NCBI GenBank assembly: GCA_030950765.1 | Contig: JAUZQX010000110.1 | Coordinates: 1 to 8,566 of the forward strand | Length of the DNA: 8,566 bases | Direction of reading: 5' to 3' | Source: Ghiorsea sp. | Lineage (GTDB): Bacteria; Pseudomonadota; Zetaproteobacteria; Mariprofundales; Mariprofundaceae | Shown: piece by piece, positions 1 through 7,210 of the stretch | Numbering within the stretch: position 1 is the first letter of the stretch | Layout: each line of letters begins with the position of its first letter | Notes under the pieces: model-generated | Told to the model about the DNA's origin: nothing | The model's input: only the letters and a program-made list of their open reading frames with translations | Databases searched by the model: none | Program-made: the position numbers and the translations under genes

Positions 1-35
1 AACTATGATGAAAGGGATAAATATAAGGAGAAACC

Positions 36-905
36 ATGAATTTACGTGAAATGTCATACTTGGTTGCCGTCGCTGAATTGCGCAATTTCACCAAAGCTGC
101 TGAACATTGTCATGTTAGCCAGCCCACACTCAGCGCACAAATCAAAAAGATGGAAGAATCGTTGGATGTGAAAATCTTTGAGCGGGATAACAAACAAGTG
201 ATGATTACCGAAGAAGGTAAAGACATCATCCAATCAGCAGAGAAAATCCTGCAAGAAGTGGAACGTATCAAAGAGATTGCTGAACATGCGCGCAATCCTT
301 TTTCTGGCAAATTTAGGCTTGGTGCATTCCCAACACTTGCCACTTATATATTCCCCGACATGGTTCCCCAGATTACCAAATGTATGCCCGATCTTCATCT
401 GATTCTTATTGAGGAAAAAACGGCAGAACTACTTGATCGACTACACAAAGGTGAAATTGATGCAGCCTTACTCGCCCTACCCGTGCTTGGTGAGTCTCTT
501 GAAATCAACGCCTTGTTTGATGATAAGTTCTTCCTAGCCACTTGTCCTAGCCACCCTTTAGCAAACACGGTTAGCATTGACATCGATACACTTGCCCAAT
601 ATAGGTTATTGCTGCTTGAAGAAGGTCATTGTTTACGCGACCACGCTTTGGAGGTTTGTCACCAGCATAATATTGGTGAAGAACAAGATTTCCGCGCTAC
701 AAGTCTTGAAACACTTAGGCAAATGGTCAAAGCTGGTACGGGCATCACCATGATACCTGAAATCGCCATCAGCCATACTGAAACAGATATCCATTATATC
801 CCCTTTATCAAACCCCAACCTTACCGAACCATTGCCATCGTTTACCGAAAAACATCAACCAAAAAAGAAATCATCAAACATATTGAAGATATATTAAAAA
901 ACTAG
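36..905 (+). CDS. oxyR: OxyR-type LysR-family peroxide-sensing transcriptional regulator
   Basis: A 289-residue LysR-family regulator, a usual length for the family. Residues 1-60 form the winged helix-turn-helix, with the typical FTKAAEHCHVSQPTLSAQI recognition segment at about 18-36. The rest is a substrate-binding-like sensor domain. Identification as OxyR rests on the redox segment: GHCLRD places a cysteine at 199 and EVC places the second at 208, the same numbers as the disulfide-forming pair of E. coli OxyR. It is followed by the conserved FRATSLETLRQMV and the GTGITMIP stretch. In known OxyR proteins, peroxide oxidises these cysteines and the tetramer then activates catalase, peroxiredoxin and related genes in the cytoplasm. 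The start is firm: an AAGGAG site at 25-30 lies 5 bases upstream and an in-frame stop lies at 24-26. Its own promoter is mostly outside the window. Targets cannot be read here; no peroxidase gene is adjacent on the right. Confidence 0.93.
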   Translation: MNLREMSYLVAVAELRNFTKAAEHCHVSQPTLSAQIKKMEESLDVKIFERDNKQVMITEEGKDIIQSAEKILQEVERIKEIAEHARNPFSGKFRLGAFPTLATYIFPDMVPQITKCMPDLHLILIEEKTAELLDRLHKGEIDAALLALPVLGESLEINALFDDKFFLATCPSHPLANTVSIDIDTLAQYRLLLLEEGHCLRDHALEVCHQHNIGEEQDFRATSLETLRQMVKAGTGITMIPEIAISHTETDIHYIPFIKPQPYRTIAIVYRKTSTKKEIIKHIEDILKN

Positions 906-941
906 GGAAGTTTCTTGCTTCTAAAGTTCACCAACAGAGGC

Positions 942-950
942 TGGTATAAG
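942..950 (+). promoter_or_regulatory. possible extended -10 promoter for the 5'-nucleotidase gene
   Basis: TGGTATAAG carries the TG dinucleotide one base ahead of a five-of-six match to TATAAT. It lies about 55 bases before the nucleotidase start in the 99-base gap after oxyR. No good -35 is visible at 17 or 18 bases (TAAAGT region), which an extended -10 can tolerate. If real, the nucleotidase can be expressed separately from oxyR. Sequence match only. Confidence 0.35.
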
Positions 951-995
951 TGTTTAAAAACGATAGGTTTCAATTTGAAAAACATCAAAATCCTT

Positions 996-1000
996 GGAGG
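996..1000 (+). promoter_or_regulatory. ribosome binding site that fixes the 5'-nucleotidase start
   Basis: GGAGG sits 4 bases before the ATG at 1005. The reading frame stays open upstream to a TTG at 915, but that codon has no comparable site, so the ATG at 1005 is preferred. Confidence 0.85.
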
Positions 1001-1004
1001 AAAC

Positions 1005-1937
1005 ATGGCTTATCCTATTGATAAAAAGCTGGTCATTGCCGTATCTTCAAGCGCATTATTTGATTTAAGTGAATCCGATAAAGTCTTTCGAGAGCAAGGT
1101 GGCAAGGCATACAAAGCTTACCAGGAAGAGCATTTGGATGATGTGTTGGACAAAGGTGTTGCATTCCCTTTTGTGCGCCGTTTTCTAAGTATCAATGACC
1201 GTTTTGCTAAGGAGCAACCTGTGGAAGTGGTATTATTATCACGCAATTCAGCGGTGACAGGCAAACGTGTATTTCGCTCCATTGAGCACCATGGCTTAAA
1301 CATCTCCCGCGCTGCATTTATGGAAGGCAAATCACCCTACGCCTATATCCCAGCGTTTAATGCTTCTCTATTCCTTTCTGCCAATGAAGGTGATGTGCTC
1401 AAAGCCATTGATTCAGGTTATCCCGCAGGCATAGTATTGCCCTCCAAAGTCAATGATGACAACGATGACCATGAATTACGCATTGCCTTTGATTTTGATG
1501 GTGTCATTGCCGATGATGAAGCCGAATCTGTGTTTCAAGATGGTAAACTTGATGAGTTTGTTCAACATGAAATTAACAACAAACTCAAACCGCACAATCC
1601 AGGCCCGCTTGCTGACTTGTTCAAAAAACTATCGGACTTACAAGCCTTGGAAGCTGATGAAGAAACCAAAGATTCATCATACCAACGTATCATCCGCACC
1701 AGCATTATCACCGCCCGTAGCGCACCCACCCATGAACGTGTCATTACCACCTTGGAAAACTGGGGGGTGAGTGCCAATGAAACATTTTTCCTAGGCGGCA
1801 TGAAAAAAGAACATATCCTCAATACCTTAAAACCACACATGTTTTTTGATGACCAAAAAAATCATTTACAATCAAAACTTGGTAATATTCCTATGGTACA
1901 TATCCCTTTCGGCATCACCAATAACGGTAAAGCATAA
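1005..1937 (+). CDS. cytosolic 5'-nucleotidase (PF06189 type)
   Basis: A 310-residue soluble protein resembling the bacterial relatives of animal cytosolic 5'-nucleotidase I, which hydrolyse nucleoside 5'-monophosphates to nucleoside and phosphate. The visible signature is the haloacid-dehalogenase-like motif AFDFDGVIADDEAE at 161-174, where Asp163 and Asp165 would be the nucleophile and acid/base pair. Also present are ITARSAP at 235-241 (the motif II region), FFLGGMKKEH at 261-270 with the likely motif III lysine, and FFDDQ at 280-284 (the metal-binding acidic motif). The N-terminal third, with VAFPFVRRFLSIN and VVLLSRNS, is also typical of this family. There is no signal peptide or membrane segment, so it should act in the cytoplasm in nucleotide salvage. 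Exact substrate preference (AMP, IMP or deoxy forms) cannot be told. The gene follows oxyR by 99 bases with a possible promoter between them, so co-regulation is unproven. Confidence 0.88.
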   Translation: MAYPIDKKLVIAVSSSALFDLSESDKVFREQGGKAYKAYQEEHLDDVLDKGVAFPFVRRFLSINDRFAKEQPVEVVLLSRNSAVTGKRVFRSIEHHGLNISRAAFMEGKSPYAYIPAFNASLFLSANEGDVLKAIDSGYPAGIVLPSKVNDDNDDHELRIAFDFDGVIADDEAESVFQDGKLDEFVQHEINNKLKPHNPGPLADLFKKLSDLQALEADEETKDSSYQRIIRTSIITARSAPTHERVITTLENWGVSANETFFLGGMKKEHILNTLKPHMFFDDQKNHLQSKLGNIPMVHIPFGITNNGKA

Positions 1938-1949
1938 CCCCTTTATTAT

Positions 1950-1979
1950 TTGGCATCATCATTGCGTAGCTATCATGAT
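1950..1979 (+). promoter_or_regulatory. weak candidate promoter for the WspR-like gene
   Basis: TTGGCA at 1950-1955 (five of six to TTGACA) is followed after 18 bases by CATGAT at 1974-1979 (four of six to TATAAT). It lies in the 66-base gap before the diguanylate cyclase. The region is AT-rich, so such matches are easily met by chance. Confidence 0.25.
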
Positions 1980-2003
1980 ATAACAACGTAATATGGAGCA
2001 CTT

Positions 2004-3002
2004 ATGGACAGCCGTAAACAAGATTGGAGTCAGTATCCCGTCACTGTCTTTTACCTTGATGATCAGCGAAGTGTAACCAAGTCCGTTAAAAAGATGTTGG
2101 AACACACATCGCATATTTATTACCATGAATGCAACGACCCTAAGCTCGCCATTGAACAAATATTAAATATTGGTCCTACTGTTATCCTTTTGGATTTACA
2201 CATGCCCATCATGGATGGTTTTGCAGTGCTCCAACAACTTCAAGCTCATGAAGCCACCCAAGGTATTCCCGTGCTTATTCTTACCATGGATGCAGGCACC
2301 GAATCCCATAAAAAGGCTTTTGAACTTGGTGCCAATGATTATTTGCTGAAAATGCCCGATAAAATGGAATTAATTTTACGTTTACGTTATCACACACGTG
2401 CATATATCGACCATTTAGAACGAGAATCCATCTATCAAACACTGCTTGAGAACAAAAAGAAACTAAATGAAATGATTGAAAAAATAGAACGTTCATCCCT
2501 TGAAGACAACTTAACTGAAATACCCAACCGCCGCTCTTTTGACCTGTATTTTGAAGTCGAATGGCAGCGCGCTATGCGTGAAACCACATCTCTATCCTTA
2601 ATTTTCATCGATATTGACCACTTTAAACAATACAATGACTATTATGGTCACTTGGCTGGTGATGACTGCCTCAAAGAAGTCGCTCAAGCCCTTAAAAACA
2701 CCTTAAAACGCCCCACAGATTTGCTTGCCCGTTATGGCGGGCAAGAGTTTGTTGCTTTATTGCCCAACACCCATGGGCAGGGTGCTATGTTGCTTGCAGA
2801 CCGGCTGCGTAAAAAAATTCTTTCACTTCAGCTTGAACATCAGCAATCTTCGAGCAGCGATGTTATTACCATCAGTCTTGGCGTTGTGACAACATCACCT
2901 ATGATTAAACACCATGCCCGTGATTTTGTCCATGTTGCCAATGAAGCGCTTTATGAAGCCAAGCAAGCAGGTCGAAACTGTGTGATATGCAAAAGTATTT
3001 AG
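2004..3002 (+). CDS. WspR-like response regulator diguanylate cyclase (REC-GGDEF)
   Basis: A 332-residue cytosolic protein with the domain order of Pseudomonas WspR: receiver (about 12-135), helical stalk (about 136-168), then a GGDEF cyclase (about 169-332). Receiver residues are present: Asp19/Asp20, phospho-acceptor Asp64 in VILLDLHMP, Thr94 and Lys116 in GANDYLLKMPD. The stretch LRLRYHTRAYI at the end of the receiver is very like WspR. The cyclase has FIDIDHFK (metal Asp203), GGQEF at 245-249 as the active loop, and RPTD at 236-239, an RxxD inhibitory site five residues before it. It should therefore make c-di-GMP from GTP when phosphorylated and be subject to product inhibition. GGQEF is an unusual but plausible variant of GG(D/E)EF; the usual LTGLPNRR reads LTEIPNRR here. 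A GGAG site lies 5 bases before the ATG. No wsp chemosensory genes are next to it, so its kinase is unknown. Confidence 0.92.
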   Translation: MDSRKQDWSQYPVTVFYLDDQRSVTKSVKKMLEHTSHIYYHECNDPKLAIEQILNIGPTVILLDLHMPIMDGFAVLQQLQAHEATQGIPVLILTMDAGTESHKKAFELGANDYLLKMPDKMELILRLRYHTRAYIDHLERESIYQTLLENKKKLNEMIEKIERSSLEDNLTEIPNRRSFDLYFEVEWQRAMRETTSLSLIFIDIDHFKQYNDYYGHLAGDDCLKEVAQALKNTLKRPTDLLARYGGQEFVALLPNTHGQGAMLLADRLRKKILSLQLEHQQSSSSDVITISLGVVTTSPMIKHHARDFVHVANEALYEAKQAGRNCVICKSI

Positions 3003-3021
3003 TGTGTGAATAAATTTTAAC

Positions 3022-3050
3022 TTGCATGCCACCTGTCTTCATGTTCAAAT
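3022..3050 (+). promoter_or_regulatory. speculative promoter placing transcription start at the recQ ATG
   Basis: TTGCAT at 3022-3027 and TCAAAT at 3045-3050 are separated by 17 bases. Each match to consensus is modest (three and four of six). A start 7 bases past the -10 would be base 3057, the A of the recQ start codon. It is offered because recQ lacks a Shine-Dalgarno site; it is not convincing by sequence alone. Confidence 0.2.
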
Positions 3051-3056
3051 GACTAG

Positions 3057-5228
3057 ATGGCAACTAAAAAGATTAAGCAACAAGCAAGAAATGTATTAAA
3101 AGATGTATTTGGCTACGATGAGTTCCGTCCTCCACAAGAAGAAGTAATATGCTCAGTGCTCGATGGAAAAGATGCCTTCGTATTGATGCCAACCGGTGGA
3201 GGTAAATCCTTATGCTACCAAATTCCATCCATCATGCGCGAAGGCACTGGCATCGTCATCTCCCCACTCATTTCATTAATGAAAGACCAAGTGGATGCGC
3301 TGAACCGTTGTGGCGTAGCTGCAGCATATTATAATTCATCACTCAAGGCGGCAGAAGCCAAAGAGGTGATGGAAAAATTTGAGAATGGCAAGTTAGATTT
3401 ATTGTATGTCGCACCTGAACGTTTGCTTACCAAAGCATTCTTGGCTCGCTTGGAAAAAGTAAAGGTTGCACTGTTTGCAGTCGATGAGGCTCACTGTGTA
3501 TCCCAATGGGGACACGACTTCCGCCCTGAATACGTTCGTTTGGGTGAGCTGCGTGAAAACTTCCCCAATGTGCCTATGATTGCACTTACCGCAACAGCAG
3601 ATATTCATACTCGGGATGATATTGTGAAACGTTTGGGCATGCGTCGCGCTAAGCGTTATGTATCCAGCTTTGACCGCCCAAATATTCGTTATTTGATAGC
3701 CGAAAAACGTCAGCCACTCACCCAGGTGCTTCAATTCTTGGACGATTGGAAAGACTGTTCGGGTATTATTTACTGTTTATCCCGCAAACGCGTGGAAGAA
3801 ATGGCTGTAAACTTACAGCGTCACGGCATTCGTGCTTCAGCATACCATGCGGGCATGCCAGGCCGCGTTCGTGAAAAAGTACAGGATGATTTCTTGCGTG
3901 ATCGAGTCAAAGTCATTGTAGCAACCATTGCCTTTGGTATGGGCGTAGATAAACCCAATGTTCGATTTGTGATTCACCATGACCTACCAAAATCGATGGA
4001 ATCTTACTATCAGGAAACAGGTCGTGCAGGCCGTGATGGTATGGAATCCGAAGCCATGCTTTTATACGGTTCTGGTGATGTAAACTTAGTGCGTCGCCTG
4101 ATTGAAAATGTAGAAAATCCAGACCAACGTCGTGTGGAAGTCCATAAACTGAACAGCATGATTTCGTTAGCCGAGTCACTCACCTGCCGTCGTAAAGTCT
4201 TGCTTGGTTATTTTAATGAGTACCTCGAACATGACTGCCAAAACTGTGATGTTTGTTTGGATCCACCCGAAACATACGATGCGAAAGAAATAGCAGCTAT
4301 GGTGGCTAAAACTATCCAAGAACTTGGTGGTGATTATGCCGTAGGTTATATCGTTGATATTCTCCGTGGTTCAAAAAGCAAACGTATTTTGGATAAAAAA
4401 CATGATGAACTCGCTTGTCATGGCATAGGCAAAGACATCAATGCTGATGAATGGACATCGATTGTGCGCCAACTCGTGCATCGAGGGTATTACAATCAAG
4501 ATATTTCACGCCGTGCAGCACTTGTACCCACAGAGATGGCAGATTTATTATTGAAAGGCAAACAAACGATAGTGCTTGCCAAATATCAGCCTGGCATTAA
4601 ACGTAAACTCAGGCGTTTCGCTGTTGCCAAAGATAATAACTTATTCAAAAAACTTGTTGAACTTAGGGCAGAACTGGCTGAAAAAGAAAATGTTGCACCA
4701 CATGCATTGTTTAGTGATGTTACACTGACTGAACTTAGCCAACTGGGTAATATCAGTGATAATGACAATCCATTTGCGCTCATCAGTGGTATGGGCAAAC
4801 ATAAAATTGAAGCTTATGGTGATGCTTTCTTAGAAGTCATTGGCTCACATGTTGGCAAAAAGTCATCCAAAAAATCGATGGCAGATAGTAAACCTGTATT
4901 GCTTGCTAAAGGGCCATCTGCAACCGATGGACAAGTCTATACATGGAACCTATACAAAGCTGGAAAATCACTGGATGAAATAGCAGCTGAACAAGGGGTA
5001 AGTCAAAAGACAATATTAAATCACCTTATCGCTTTGGTGCGCGCTGCCCACTATATCGAAGTCAAAGATATTATCGGCGAAGAACGCTTCAAACAAGCCA
5101 TGGATGAACTTAAAGATGCAGATCCTTATGCTTCACTCTCTGAAATCAAAGGCGACTTGGAAGTTGAGTTAACCAACGAGGAGTTTCGTCTCATCCTCGC
5201 TTGGCGCGAAGGTATTGGCGTTTCGTAA
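3057..5228 (+). CDS. recQ: ATP-dependent DNA helicase RecQ with extra C-terminal HTH domain
   Basis: A 723-residue superfamily 2 helicase that unwinds DNA 3' to 5' in recombination and replication-fork repair. Helicase motifs are intact: Q motif FGYDEFRPPQ (18-27), Walker A PTGGGKS (45-51), DEAH (143-146) with the RecQ aromatic-rich loop SQWGHDFRPEY after it, TATA (178-181), and motif VI QETGRAGRDG (319-328). The zinc site is Cys377, Cys394, Cys397 and Cys400. An RQC winged helix follows (about 410-510), then an HRDC domain (about 525-600). At about 622-672 a further helix-turn-helix with SLDEIAAEQGVSQKTILNHL matches the HTH_40 type found in some RecQ proteins, making this about 110 residues longer than the 609-residue E. 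coli enzyme. The start is fixed by a TAG immediately upstream and by the need for the Q motif, yet no purine-rich ribosome site precedes it. It lies 54 bases after the diguanylate cyclase gene. Confidence 0.96.
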   Translation: MATKKIKQQARNVLKDVFGYDEFRPPQEEVICSVLDGKDAFVLMPTGGGKSLCYQIPSIMREGTGIVISPLISLMKDQVDALNRCGVAAAYYNSSLKAAEAKEVMEKFENGKLDLLYVAPERLLTKAFLARLEKVKVALFAVDEAHCVSQWGHDFRPEYVRLGELRENFPNVPMIALTATADIHTRDDIVKRLGMRRAKRYVSSFDRPNIRYLIAEKRQPLTQVLQFLDDWKDCSGIIYCLSRKRVEEMAVNLQRHGIRASAYHAGMPGRVREKVQDDFLRDRVKVIVATIAFGMGVDKPNVRFVIHHDLPKSMESYYQETGRAGRDGMESEAMLLYGSGDVNLVRRLIENVENPDQRRVEVHKLNSMISLAESLTCRRKVLLGYFNEYLEHDCQNCDVCLDPPETYDAKEIAAMVAKTIQELGGDYAVGYIVDILRGSKSKRILDKKHDELACHGIGKDINADEWTSIVRQLVHRGYYNQDISRRAALVPTEMADLLLKGKQTIVLAKYQPGIKRKLRRFAVAKDNNLFKKLVELRAELAEKENVAPHALFSDVTLTELSQLGNISDNDNPFALISGMGKHKIEAYGDAFLEVIGSHVGKKSSKKSMADSKPVLLAKGPSATDGQVYTWNLYKAGKSLDEIAAEQGVSQKTILNHLIALVRAAHYIEVKDIIGEERFKQAMDELKDADPYASLSEIKGDLEVELTNEEFRLILAWREGIGVS

Positions 5229-5235
5229 AATAAAC

Positions 5236-5261
5236 CTGTGCTCTTCCCATGAAGAGCATGG
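5236..5261. terminator. bidirectional hairpin terminator between convergent genes
   Basis: TGCTCTTC (5239-5246) and GAAGAGCA (5251-5258) form a perfect 8-base-pair stem around a CCAT loop. Three more pairs, two of them G-U, extend it to 5236-5261. It sits in the 41-base gap between recQ (+) and the hybrid kinase gene (-). On the + strand it is followed by CTAACCTTTTAA, a short T run; on the - strand by GGTTTATTTT, which is more T-rich. Position and symmetry support shared termination; the T tracts are modest. Confidence 0.7.
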
Positions 5262-5269
5262 CTAACCTT

Positions 5270-7210
5270 TTAATGCAAAAAAGCCTCGATATTTTCTTGT
5301 AAAGTATCGGGGTGAAAGGGTTTGGACATGAGCATACTGTGTGCAAAATTCTTGGTCGCTTTAATCGATATAGATTGATCATAAGCGGTGGCAAAAATAA
5401 TGGGCACATCAGGATAAACTTGACGAATTTGGCTTGCAGCAGCAGTGCCTACCATACGTGGCATCACCATATCCATGATAATCAAGTCAATTGTATCACC
5501 ATGTTCTTGCATCATATCAACAGCATATTGTCCGTCTTCTGCCTGCAATGTTTCATAACCCAAGGCTTGAAGCATTTCAGCACAAGTCATACGAACCAAA
5601 ACATCGTCATCAACCAACAATACCGTCTTATCACTTAAAACCGTTGGCATATCATGATGAAATTTCGCACTTGCATGCACGTCTAATAATGGCAGCCAAA
5701 CATGTACAATCGTACCATCCGTTGAAGACTCGATATCAATAATACCATGATTGTTTTTTACATTCCCAATCGCCACAGCCAAACCCAAACCACTACCCAA
5801 AGTTTTCGTCGTGAAAAATGGATCAAAAACCTTATGAATATCATCACTACTGATACCCACACCATTGTCTTCAATAGTGATATGGGCAAACTTACCTTCC
5901 GCAAGTGCTGGATATTTTGCGCTCCAAATGGAATCACCCTCTGTATCCCAACTGTGGAGCCCTAATATGATTTTCGATTCGTGTTCATCTACTGCAGCAT
6001 CCACTGCATTTTGTATAATATTCAATAATGCTTCTTGTAAACTTTCCACATCACCCTGACACGGGAAATCAGCACGCTGAAAATCTATACTTAGTTTTAT
6101 ATTATCAGGCACAGTATGTTCGGCAAATCGGACAAACTCTTTAACAAATGAACCCAGAGGAAACTTCCTTCTTTTGACTTCATCTTTGCGGGCAAAGGTC
6201 ATCAATTGCTGCACAATGCCAGCAATATCATTGGCAACACCTTGTATTTTCCCCAATCTCACTGAGGTCTTGGGCATATCCTTCACTTCACGGTTCGCCA
6301 AATACAAATGCCCCAGCATACCCGACAATAAGTTATTAAAATCATGAGCAATGCCACCAATCAAGGTGGCTAAAGCCTCTTGTTTCTGGCTTTGTCGATA
6401 TTGCATTTCGAATTTAAGCTGCTCACTAATATCCTCTTGCACAACAACAGCATGTGTCACTTTCCCATGCTCATTAATAATCGGCGCAATACTTACTGAG
6501 GCCATAAAGGTTGAGCCATCCTTACGCTTGATTTCTGTTCTTCCCTGCCATGTTTCAGCCGCCAACACCACCTGCCTAACCATAAGATTCAAGCTATCAT
6601 CAAGTGATAATAAGTATTTATCCCAATAGGATTCACCAAGTTTAAATGCAGCATTAACCCAACCGGTTTGCGCCAAAAAGGCTTTGTTTACATACTCAAT
6701 CTCACCATTAATACGCATAATAACAAAAGCTTCCGCTGCTCTATCTACGGCGCGCACTAACATTTCATTTTGACGTTCCAAGTGTTTACGCCGTTCAATT
6801 TCACGTTCATAAGATGCCAATACTTCTTTGTATTTGGATTCACGTAAAACAGAACGTGTCATGTCTACAACCGTGAATAAAGCTAACATTTCATCACCGT
6901 TACGCAGTGGTGACACCGTAACCCGTTGCGCCTGCATCGATCCATCTCTAAGTGGAAACGAAAATACGTGGTGATGTAGCAACATGGAAAAGAATGCGGG
7001 TGGCCCTTGCTGTAGCACTTGGTCAATACGTAACTTGTATTTCATCTCTTTTAAGTGTGGATAAACATCATCAAGCCGCTTACCAAGCAAGTCATCCGCA
7101 CCGTATTTCGACCACTTCTCAAGCTGTTTGTTCCAAAATATTATGCGGTAGTTTTGGTCAATAATACACACGCCATCGGACAAACTTTGCAAAACATCCG
7201 TGTACATCAT
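5270..7210 (-). CDS. cytosolic PAS-PAS hybrid sensor histidine kinase with C-terminal receiver
   Basis: A 646-residue protein without membrane segments or signal peptide, so it senses an internal cue. Order: PAS at about 5-118 (SDGVCIIDQNYRIIFWN), a short coiled stretch at 120-150, a second PAS with PAC at about 151-268 (ending VVVQEDISEQLKFE), then the dimerisation/phospho-acceptor domain with GGIAHDFNNLL and His289. The ATPase domain follows, with the N box LLNIIQNAVDAA (395-406), G1 IEDNGVGIS (446-454), F box DPFFTTK (463-469) and G2 GSGLGLA (472-478). The receiver at about 528-646 has acidic Asp534-536, phospho-acceptor Asp580 and Lys630. This arrangement normally autophosphorylates on His and passes phosphate to the attached Asp. 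The usual MPxMDG after the acceptor reads MPRMVG. Its start overlaps the stop of the CheC-like gene by 4 bases (7207-7210); an AAGGTG site ends 7 bases upstream. A second ATG follows immediately at 7207-7205. No output domain is present, so the final target lies elsewhere. Ligand or cofactor of the PAS domains cannot be told. Confidence 0.93.
   Translation of the reverse strand: MMYTDVLQSLSDGVCIIDQNYRIIFWNKQLEKWSKYGADDLLGKRLDDVYPHLKEMKYKLRIDQVLQQGPPAFFSMLLHHHVFSFPLRDGSMQAQRVTVSPLRNGDEMLALFTVVDMTRSVLRESKYKEVLASYEREIERRKHLERQNEMLVRAVDRAAEAFVIMRINGEIEYVNKAFLAQTGWVNAAFKLGESYWDKYLLSLDDSLNLMVRQVVLAAETWQGRTEIKRKDGSTFMASVSIAPIINEHGKVTHAVVVQEDISEQLKFEMQYRQSQKQEALATLIGGIAHDFNNLLSGMLGHLYLANREVKDMPKTSVRLGKIQGVANDIAGIVQQLMTFARKDEVKRRKFPLGSFVKEFVRFAEHTVPDNIKLSIDFQRADFPCQGDVESLQEALLNIIQNAVDAAVDEHESKIILGLHSWDTEGDSIWSAKYPALAEGKFAHITIEDNGVGISSDDIHKVFDPFFTTKTLGSGLGLAVAIGNVKNNHGIIDIESSTDGTIVHVWLPLLDVHASAKFHHDMPTVLSDKTVLLVDDDVLVRMTCAEMLQALGYETLQAEDGQYAVDMMQEHGDTIDLIIMDMVMPRMVGTAAASQIRQVYPDVPIIFATAYDQSISIKATKNFAHSMLMSKPFHPDTLQENIEAFLH

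Noticed and set aside
963..985. Possible OxyR binding site (ATAG-rich palindrome) ahead of the nucleotidase
   Set aside because: Only one ATAG element is present; the repeated half-sites of an OxyR operator are not found.
915..1004. N-terminal extension of the nucleotidase from a TTG at 915
   Set aside because: It has no ribosome site, its residues are unlike the family, and a strong GGAGG precedes the ATG at 1005.
1453..1770. 105-codon + strand frame inside the nucleotidase gene
   Set aside because: Composition is low in complexity and follows the nucleotidase codons read one frame over; there is no ribosome site and no family resemblance.
3399..3734. 111-codon - strand frame within recQ
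   Set aside because: It lies wholly within conserved helicase motifs on the other strand and shows no start signal or known domain.
5312..5742. Two overlapping + strand open frames opposite the receiver end of the hybrid kinase
   Set aside because: They mirror conserved kinase/receiver codons on the other strand and have no recognisable domain; His-rich and Tyr-rich content fits antisense shadow reading.
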